Shown one piece after another: positions 59,041 through 64,000 of a DNA stretch of 64,000 nucleotides. The notes under the pieces were generated by a model. It saw nothing but the letters and a program-made list of their open reading frames with translations. It searched no databases and was not told the DNA's origin. Within the stretch, counting starts at the first letter, position 1. The number at the start of each line of letters is the position of its first letter. The DNA comes from Geomonas anaerohicana. Its GTDB lineage: Bacteria; Desulfobacterota; Desulfuromonadia; Geobacterales; Geobacteraceae. The position numbers and the translations under genes were made by a program. The stretch lies in NCBI RefSeq assembly GCF_016458305.1, contig NZ_JAEMHL010000005.1, positions 1 through 64,000 on the forward strand. The letters are read 5' to 3'.

Positions 59041-61239
59041 ATGACCAAGCCGTTCAACTGGAAGCGGCACATAGGCGTGGCCCTCGGTTTCATCGCCGCA
59101 TTCTGGGTCGGGGACGCCCTGCTCGACGCCACCATCATGGGGCGGGAGCCCTTTCTGCAGCAGATTCACGATCCCAACTCCTATGAGTTGTGGATGCGGA
59201 CCTTCTACGCCTGCCTGCTCGGCGCCTTCTTCGCCTCCCTTTCCGTGGTGACCGAGCGGGGACGCAGGGTGGAGACGGCGCTGCGCCACTCCGACGACCT
59301 TTCCCAGATCTTCCTGGGATCATCCCGTGACGCAATCTGTGTCCTGAACACCACCGACTACACCATCGTCAACTGCAACGGCGTCTTTCTCGCCAACTAC
59401 GGCTTGACCGAAGAAGGGGCCAGGGGGGCCAACTTTTCGGAACTGGTGGCGCGCCAGGGGCTCGCCGACCAGATCATGAGCCTTATCTCCGACTGCACCT
59501 GTAGCGGCACCGCCCTTAACAGTGAGATCTGCTACGGCGCGCAGGACGGGGAAATCCGTTACGAGGACATCTCGGTGCACCCGATCGGGGACTTGGTGCA
59601 GGGGGTGCGCAGGGTGCTCTTTGTGGCACGGGACATCACGGTGCGCCGCACCTCCCAGCAGCGGCTGGAAGAATCCGAGGCGCGCTACCGCGCCATCTTC
59701 GAAGACACCGGGACGGCCATGGCCATCGTCCTCCCCGACGGGACGCTGCAGATGGTGAACCGCGGCTTCGCGGCACTTACCGGCCTGTCCCGGGAGGATC
59801 TCGAGGGAAGGAGGCTTTGGACGGAGTTCATCGGCTGCTGCGACAGCGACGGGTTCTCCCCTGCGAAGGAGGATGCCCACCCCGACTCGCCGCGCCGCAG
59901 CTTCGAGGTCCAACTCTCCGGCAAGGAAGGCACCCGGACCATGGCCGGCAACTGGGCCGTCATCGAGGGGACCGACCGCTCGGTGCTCTCCCTGGTGGAT
60001 ATCAGCGCCCACAAGGAAGTCGAGGAGGCGCTCAGGGAGAGTCGGGCCACGCTCGCCGTGGCGCAGCGCATCGCACGCCTGGGCAACTGGGACTGGGACC
60101 TCGGCAGCGACACCCTCACCTGGTCCGACGAGATGTACCGCATCTACGATGCCGATCCGGCCTGCTTCGTCCCGTCTCACGAGCTGGTGCTGCAGGCGGT
60201 GCACCCCCAGGACCGGGAGCAGGTGATCCGCTCCGTGAACGACGCCATCTACAACCGCAAGGCCTATCAGATGGACTACCGGATCGTGCTCCCCAACGGC
60301 TCGATGCGCACCCTTTCCGCACGTGCCGAAGTGACCTACGACGCCCAGGGCAAGCCGCTGCACATGCTGGGGACCGCCCAGGACATCACCTGGCGCCTCG
60401 AGGCCGAGCAGGCCCTCCGGAACTCCGAGGAGAAGTTCTCCAAGGCATTCCACGCCTCTCCGGACTCCATCGTCATCACCCGCGCCGAGGACGGCACCTA
60501 CATCGACGTCAACGAGGCCTTCCAGGAGATCACCGGCTACAGCCGCGACGAGGTGATCGGCCGGACCTCCACCGAACTCATGCTCTGGGCCGACCCCGAC
60601 GCGCGCATGGTGATGCTCAAGCTCTTGAACGAGCACGGCCACGTGCGCAACCTCGACGTGCGCTTCCGGGTCAAGTCCGGCGAGATCCGCGAACTTTTGT
60701 GGTCGGCCGACGTGATCGAGTACCAGGGTGAGGCGTGCCTGATCGCCATCTCCCGCGACGTCACCGACCAGCGCCAGATGGAGCGGGAACTGCTGGAAAG
60801 CGATGCCCGCCTCTACATGAAGCACGAGGAGTTGAAGAACGTCTTCCACCAGATGGAGGGGATCCGGCGCGAGTGGGAGGAGATCATGGACTGCATCTCC
60901 GACATGTTCATCCTGGCCGACCAGTTCGGCAAGATCCGGCGCTTCAACCGCGCCGTAGAAACTTTCACCGGCATGGCGCACCGGGACATCGTCGGCAGGG
61001 ATTGCGTCGCCTTCCTCGAGCAGCACGGCCTCAAGGAGCACCTGGAGTCCCCGGGAGTGGAACTGCTGCACAAGCCGACCGGCAAGTGGTTCGTGGTCAA
61101 GCGGCATGCCTTCCCGCCGGAGGTGGACGGCTCGGCGCGCGAAGTGGTGATCATTAACGACACCACCACCATCGGCCGGCGCCAGCGTGGCGCGCAGCCC
61201 GTCGAAGCCGTGCCGGCGCAGGGTCAAACGGCCGGGTAG
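59041..61239 (+). CDS. Membrane-bound multi-PAS protein without an output domain
   Basis: 732-residue protein. Two membrane helices (IGVALGFIAAFWVGDALLDA and MRTFYACLLGAFFASLSVV, about 11-70) bracket a short periplasmic loop. Five PAS domains follow at about 85-210 (AICVLNTTDYTIVNCNG), 220-330 (AMAIVLPDGTLQMVNRGF), 345-460 (GNWDWDLGSDTLTWSDEM), 470-590 (SIVITRAEDGTYIDVNEAF) and 615-715 (MFILADQFGKIRRFNRAV), some with PAC motifs (HMLGTAQDITWRL, CLIAISRDVTDQRQ). There is no histidine kinase, GGDEF, EAL or other output domain; the protein ends about 20 residues after the last PAS. GGAGG lies seven bases before the ATG. Partner unknown. Confidence 0.85.
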   Translation: MTKPFNWKRHIGVALGFIAAFWVGDALLDATIMGREPFLQQIHDPNSYELWMRTFYACLLGAFFASLSVVTERGRRVETALRHSDDLSQIFLGSSRDAICVLNTTDYTIVNCNGVFLANYGLTEEGARGANFSELVARQGLADQIMSLISDCTCSGTALNSEICYGAQDGEIRYEDISVHPIGDLVQGVRRVLFVARDITVRRTSQQRLEESEARYRAIFEDTGTAMAIVLPDGTLQMVNRGFAALTGLSREDLEGRRLWTEFIGCCDSDGFSPAKEDAHPDSPRRSFEVQLSGKEGTRTMAGNWAVIEGTDRSVLSLVDISAHKEVEEALRESRATLAVAQRIARLGNWDWDLGSDTLTWSDEMYRIYDADPACFVPSHELVLQAVHPQDREQVIRSVNDAIYNRKAYQMDYRIVLPNGSMRTLSARAEVTYDAQGKPLHMLGTAQDITWRLEAEQALRNSEEKFSKAFHASPDSIVITRAEDGTYIDVNEAFQEITGYSRDEVIGRTSTELMLWADPDARMVMLKLLNEHGHVRNLDVRFRVKSGEIRELLWSADVIEYQGEACLIAISRDVTDQRQMERELLESDARLYMKHEELKNVFHQMEGIRREWEEIMDCISDMFILADQFGKIRRFNRAVETFTGMAHRDIVGRDCVAFLEQHGLKEHLESPGVELLHKPTGKWFVVKRHAFPPEVDGSAREVVIINDTTTIGRRQRGAQPVEAVPAQGQTAG

Positions 61240-61288
61240 ATAAACCACGCAAGATTAATGGCTTACCCGGCGCGATGCTCATTGGAAC

Positions 61289-61317
61289 TTGACTCTCGGG
61301 TTAGAACGTGTTATACG
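61289..61317 (+). promoter_or_regulatory. Promoter of the rlpA-like gene
   Basis: TTGACT (61289-61294) and TATACG (61312-61317) with a 17-bp spacer, 29 bp before the ATG. Confidence 0.65.
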
Positions 61318-61345
61318 AATGCCTCGCCCAACAAAGGAGGTGCGC

Positions 61346-61798
61346 ATGGCATCATCCGAGCGGAGCGGCAGGCTGGTACGGATAATCGTCCTGGCTCTGA
61401 TGCTCCTCCCGATCCACACGCTTCCCCTGCTGGCTGCAGAACAAGTAGCAAAACCGGTAGTAGAAAAGGCAGAACCGCAAGAAAAGTCGGTGGTGAAAAA
61501 ACTGGTTGGCATAGCCTCCTACTATGCCAAGAAGTTCCACGGAAGAGCGACCACGTCGGGAGAGCGGTATCATCCGGAAAAGATGACCGCCGCCCACCAG
61601 AGTCTTCCGCTGGGCACCAAGGTTCTGGTCAGGAACCTCGCCAACGACAAGGAAGTCACGGTTGTCGTCAACGACCGTTGCCGTAAGAAGGGGTTCCCCT
61701 TCATCGACCTGTCACGGGCCGCGGCAAGGAAACTGGGATTCCTCGGGGAAGGCAAGGCCAAAGTGGCCATCATCCCGCTGACCGACGACGAATCCTAG
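61346..61798 (+). CDS. RlpA-like double-psi beta-barrel protein
   Basis: 150-residue secreted protein with a hydrophobic signal (LVRIIVLALMLLPIHTLPLLAAE). The RlpA-type barrel from about residue 62 has GIASYYAKKFHGRATTSGE, AAHQSLPLGTKVLVRNL and VVVNDRCRKKGFPFIDLSRAAARKLG, including the Asp of VNDR used by lytic RlpA enzymes. There is no SPOR domain. A near-perfect ribosome-binding site (AAAGGAGG) decides the start at 61346. It probably trims peptidoglycan in the periplasm; a purely structural role is possible. Confidence 0.85.
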   Translation: MASSERSGRLVRIIVLALMLLPIHTLPLLAAEQVAKPVVEKAEPQEKSVVKKLVGIASYYAKKFHGRATTSGERYHPEKMTAAHQSLPLGTKVLVRNLANDKEVTVVVNDRCRKKGFPFIDLSRAAARKLGFLGEGKAKVAIIPLTDDES

Positions 61799-61829
61799 CA
61801 ACATCAAAATACAATCTGGGCGAACAGAG

Positions 61830-61864
61830 AAAAAGGCCGGGGGCTTGTCCCCCGGCCTTTTTTC
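61830..61864 (+). terminator. Intrinsic terminator of the rlpA-like gene
   Basis: Arms AAAAAGGCCGGGGG and CCCCCGGCCTTTTT around a four-base loop with further T residues. Confidence 0.9.
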
Positions 61865-61880
61865 TTCTAAGGGACAGCAG

Positions 61881-61987
61881 AAGGGACAGGCTCCGTCAGG
61901 TGCCTGTCCCTCTGGCGGAACGCTCCTTTCAGCTCTACCACCCCCAACGACAAGGGGACAGGCACCTGGCGGAGCCAGTCCCCTTCT
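61881..61987 (-). repeat. Compound inverted-repeat element A, copy 3 (inverted)
   Basis: Arms 61881-61913 and 61953-61987 with the core between them. The core (GCGGAACGCTCCTTTCAGCT) is the reverse complement of the core in the copy at 32925-33035, so this copy lies in the opposite orientation. Confidence 0.85.
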
Positions 61988-61997
61988 TCTTTCTTGA

Positions 61998-62104
61998 TCC
62001 CCCCTCCCCTTGCGGGAGGGGGCTCGGGGGTGGGGGAGGGTGCCATCATCCCCGCAGGTGGCGGCTTCACCCACCCCCCGTCCCCCTCCCGTCAAGGGAG
62101 GGGG
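61998..62104. repeat. GC-rich repeat element B, copy 2
   Basis: Contains TTGCGGGAGGGGG, GGGTGCCATC and GGCTTCACCCACCCC in the same order as 40421-40500, and ends in CCCTCCCGTCAAGGGAGGGG. No gene is present in 61799-62209. Confidence 0.6.
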
Positions 62105-62145
62105 GGAAGGAACCCTTCCGGCGCGCCAGCCTGGCCCTGCATACG

Positions 62146-62182
62146 CAAAAAAAGGCAGCCCCCCGCGGGGGGCTGCCTTTTC
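62146..62182 (-). terminator. Intrinsic terminator of the TPR gene
   Basis: Arms AAGGCAGCCCCCC and GGGGGGCTGCCTT with a two-base loop; on the minus strand a T-run of seven or more follows. Confidence 0.88.
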
Positions 62183-62209
62183 ATATGGTGCTGCTGCCGA
62201 AGTCGGCGG

Positions 62210-64000
62210 CTACTCTTCCTTGTGCTTCTTCTTGGAGGAGGACTTCTTCTTTTTGGAGGAGGACTTCTTGGAGGACTTCTCTTCCTTCTCCTTGGACTTC
62301 TTCCCTTTCTTACCCTTCTTGGACTTGCTCCCGCTCGAACCCTTGTGCTTGCGGAAGCTCCTCGGCTCGGGGTTGAACTCGTCCTTGATGTTGCTTAACA
62401 GGACCTGGGCCTCTTCCAGTTCCGGGTCGGCCTTCCGGGCCGCCTCGAGCGATTCCTTGGCCTCGGCGATGTGGCCGTCCTTCATCTGCACGCGCCCCAT
62501 GGCGTTCAGGGCCTTGGCGTGGTCAGGCTTCAGCTTCACCGCCTCCTTGTATTCGTCGGTGGCGGCGGTGTAGTTCTTCTGGAACTCGTACACCAACCCC
62601 AGCTTATAGTGGGCGTTGGCGTCGTTGGGGGAGAGTTCCACGCCTTCCTTCAAGAGCTTGGCCAGGGAGTCGTAGTTCTTGTTCTTGACGTAGATGGCGG
62701 TGAGGGCGGTGCGGGCCTCCTGGTCATCCTTCTTCAGGCGCAGCACTTCCTGATATTCGTTGGCGGCCTGATCCATCTCGTTGCGCTTGCGCAAGAGGTT
62801 GGCGAGCTCGCGGTGGGTTTCCAGCGACTCCGGGTCCAGTTTGATGGCGGCCTGGTAGGCGCTGATGGCCGAGTCGAGGTCCTTGGTGTTCACGAAGGCG
62901 CGCGCCAGCTTGAGCTGGGTAGGCGCATCGGCCGGGTTGGCCTTGATCAGCGCCTGGTACTGCTCCAGCGCCTGCGGGAAGCTGCCACGCAGCGTGTAGA
63001 TTTCGGCGAGACGCTGGCGCGCCTGCTGGTTGTCCGGCGTGCTGGCGAGCACCTGGCGGTATTCCACCACCGCCTCGTCCAGGAGCGCCTTGCGCTCATA
63101 GATGCCGGCCAGGTTCAGGTGCAGCTGCGGGTTTTCACCCTTGTTCCTGATGGCGTCGCGGTAGTAGGACATCGCCTCGTCCTCGCGCCCCACCGCCAGC
63201 AGGCAGTCGCCCAGGCGCTGCTGCGCCACGGCGTCGGTCGGCTCCTCGGCGATCCTGAGGCGATACTCGCTGATCGCCATCTCGTAGTCCTTGGCGTTCT
63301 TGTACTGGTCGGCGAGCGCCATGTGGTCGACCTTGGGCGTCTCCTTCACCTTGGGTCCGATGCCGGCCAGCACCCGCTCGTACTCGGCGCTCTTCTGGTC
63401 CCCCTTGCGGACGTACCCTTCGGCGAGCAGGCGGTGCACTTCCTTGTTGCCCGGCTCGGCAATGGCGGCCTGCTTCAGTTCGGTCACCGCCTTGTCGGTC
63501 TCGCCGCGGGCGAGGAGCAGGGCTCCCAGTCCCAGGCGCGCCCGGGCGTTGCCCGGCTGGATGGCGAGCGCCTTTTTGTATTCGTCCTCGGCCTTCTGCT
63601 TCTGCCCCACCGCGTCGTAGGAAACGGCCAGGTCGTTATGCAGAGAGGCGTCTTCGGGGAAGGCGGCCAGTGCCTCGGTGTAGTGGAAGATGGCGAGCTG
63701 GTGCAGATCCTTCTGCGCCAGGATGCGGGCGAGGCCGCCGTGGTAGCGCGGGTCGCCGGCCTTCAAGCCCTGGGAGAGCTCGACCGCCGCCTCCTCACTG
63801 GCCCCTTTCTGCAGGTGCAACAGGCCCAGGTTGCCGCTGGCGGGGTAGAAGTCCGGGTCCAGCGCGAGGGTCTCGCGGTACTCCTGGATGGCGGCATCGA
63901 CGTTGCCGCTGCGCTCGAAGGCGAGGGCCTTCAGGTAACGGCCGGGGGCGCCGGTGGGGCAGAGCTCCGCCACGCGCTTTTCGGCATCCTTCTTCTTTTG
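62210..64000 (-). CDS. Tetratricopeptide-repeat protein (5' end outside the window)
   Basis: 597 codons are visible and the frame is still open at the window edge (QKKKDAEKR precedes the first possible GTG at 63973), so the true start lies beyond 64000. The visible part is a run of about fifteen 34-residue TPR units (for example NAHYKLGLVYEFQKNYTAAT, ALNAMGRVQMKDGHIAEAK). It ends in a highly basic tail of about 45 residues made of Lys and Ser repeats (KKGKKGKKSKEKEEK, KKSSSKKKKSSSKKK). TPRs form a protein-binding superhelix; the tail could bind nucleic acid or membrane. Partners are unknown. Confidence 0.85.
   Translation of the reverse strand, partial: QKKKDAEKRVAELCPTGAPGRYLKALAFERSGNVDAAIQEYRETLALDPDFYPASGNLGLLHLQKGASEEAAVELSQGLKAGDPRYHGGLARILAQKDLHQLAIFHYTEALAAFPEDASLHNDLAVSYDAVGQKQKAEDEYKKALAIQPGNARARLGLGALLLARGETDKAVTELKQAAIAEPGNKEVHRLLAEGYVRKGDQKSAEYERVLAGIGPKVKETPKVDHMALADQYKNAKDYEMAISEYRLRIAEEPTDAVAQQRLGDCLLAVGREDEAMSYYRDAIRNKGENPQLHLNLAGIYERKALLDEAVVEYRQVLASTPDNQQARQRLAEIYTLRGSFPQALEQYQALIKANPADAPTQLKLARAFVNTKDLDSAISAYQAAIKLDPESLETHRELANLLRKRNEMDQAANEYQEVLRLKKDDQEARTALTAIYVKNKNYDSLAKLLKEGVELSPNDANAHYKLGLVYEFQKNYTAATDEYKEAVKLKPDHAKALNAMGRVQMKDGHIAEAKESLEAARKADPELEEAQVLLSNIKDEFNPEPRSFRKHKGSSGSKSKKGKKGKKSKEKEEKSSKKSSSKKKKSSSKKKHKEE

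Overview
The window reads as chromosome of a Geobacter/Geomonas-type bacterium (Desulfuromonadota). I infer this from the GC-rich coding sequence, a dodecaheme c-type cytochrome, an OmpJ-like porin, a propionyl-CoA/methylmalonyl-CoA module, futalosine-pathway menaquinone genes, and a complete gspC-to-gspN type II secretion operon of the deltaproteobacterial kind. No phage, plasmid or CRISPR locus is visible. The accessory signal lies mostly between genes: several repeat families, one decayed transposase and one candidate structured RNA.

Layout. 1-330: a Lys-Glu-Lys tRNA operon with its own promoter. 349-2962: purA and hisZ. 3072-7741: a secreted beta-propeller-like protein, two tandem small periplasmic paralogs, an OmpJ-like porin and methylmalonyl-CoA epimerase. 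8018-15214: the catalytic chain of methylmalonyl-CoA mutase, a small zinc-ribbon gene, and an acyl-CoA carboxylase pair preceded by a 23-codon leader ORF. 15757-19986: larA-glcD-glcF, a likely lactate racemization and oxidation operon. 20362-22404: a K+-independent H+-pyrophosphatase, followed by a tandem array of ten 41-bp palindromic units (22499-22907), which is the least explained structure in the window. 23079-29764: glycogen synthase, an M48 protease, a double OB-fold periplasmic protein and clpB. 29996-34901: an acidic protein, ilvE, rpoH (with a CIRCE operator), a SurA-like lipoprotein and plsY. 35056-41270: rhodanese/MauE pair, UPF0158 protein, lpxH, YkgJ-type protein, a penicillin-binding protein, YihY/BrkB-type membrane protein, YtxH and DUF948 proteins. 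41380-44443: dodecaheme cytochrome and an amino-acid ABC transporter binding protein and ATPase with no permease beside them. 44562-56321: gspC-N on the minus strand, interrupted twice by repeats, one of them around an internally deleted RAYT/Y1 transposase. 57045-61798: mqnB, mqnD, a PAS-only membrane sensor and an RlpA-like protein. 62210-64000: a TPR protein that runs off the window.

How it fits together. Mce, Mcm and the acyl-CoA carboxylase connect propionyl-CoA with succinyl-CoA. LarA and GlcDF would feed lactate electrons into the quinone pool, which MqnB and MqnD help to build as menaquinone. Multiheme cytochrome, porin and T2SS suit a cell that moves electrons and proteins across its outer membrane. 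The heat-shock wiring is readable: a CIRCE site sits just after the rpoH promoter, and clpB has a sigma-32-like promoter, so HrcA would gate RpoH and RpoH would drive clpB.
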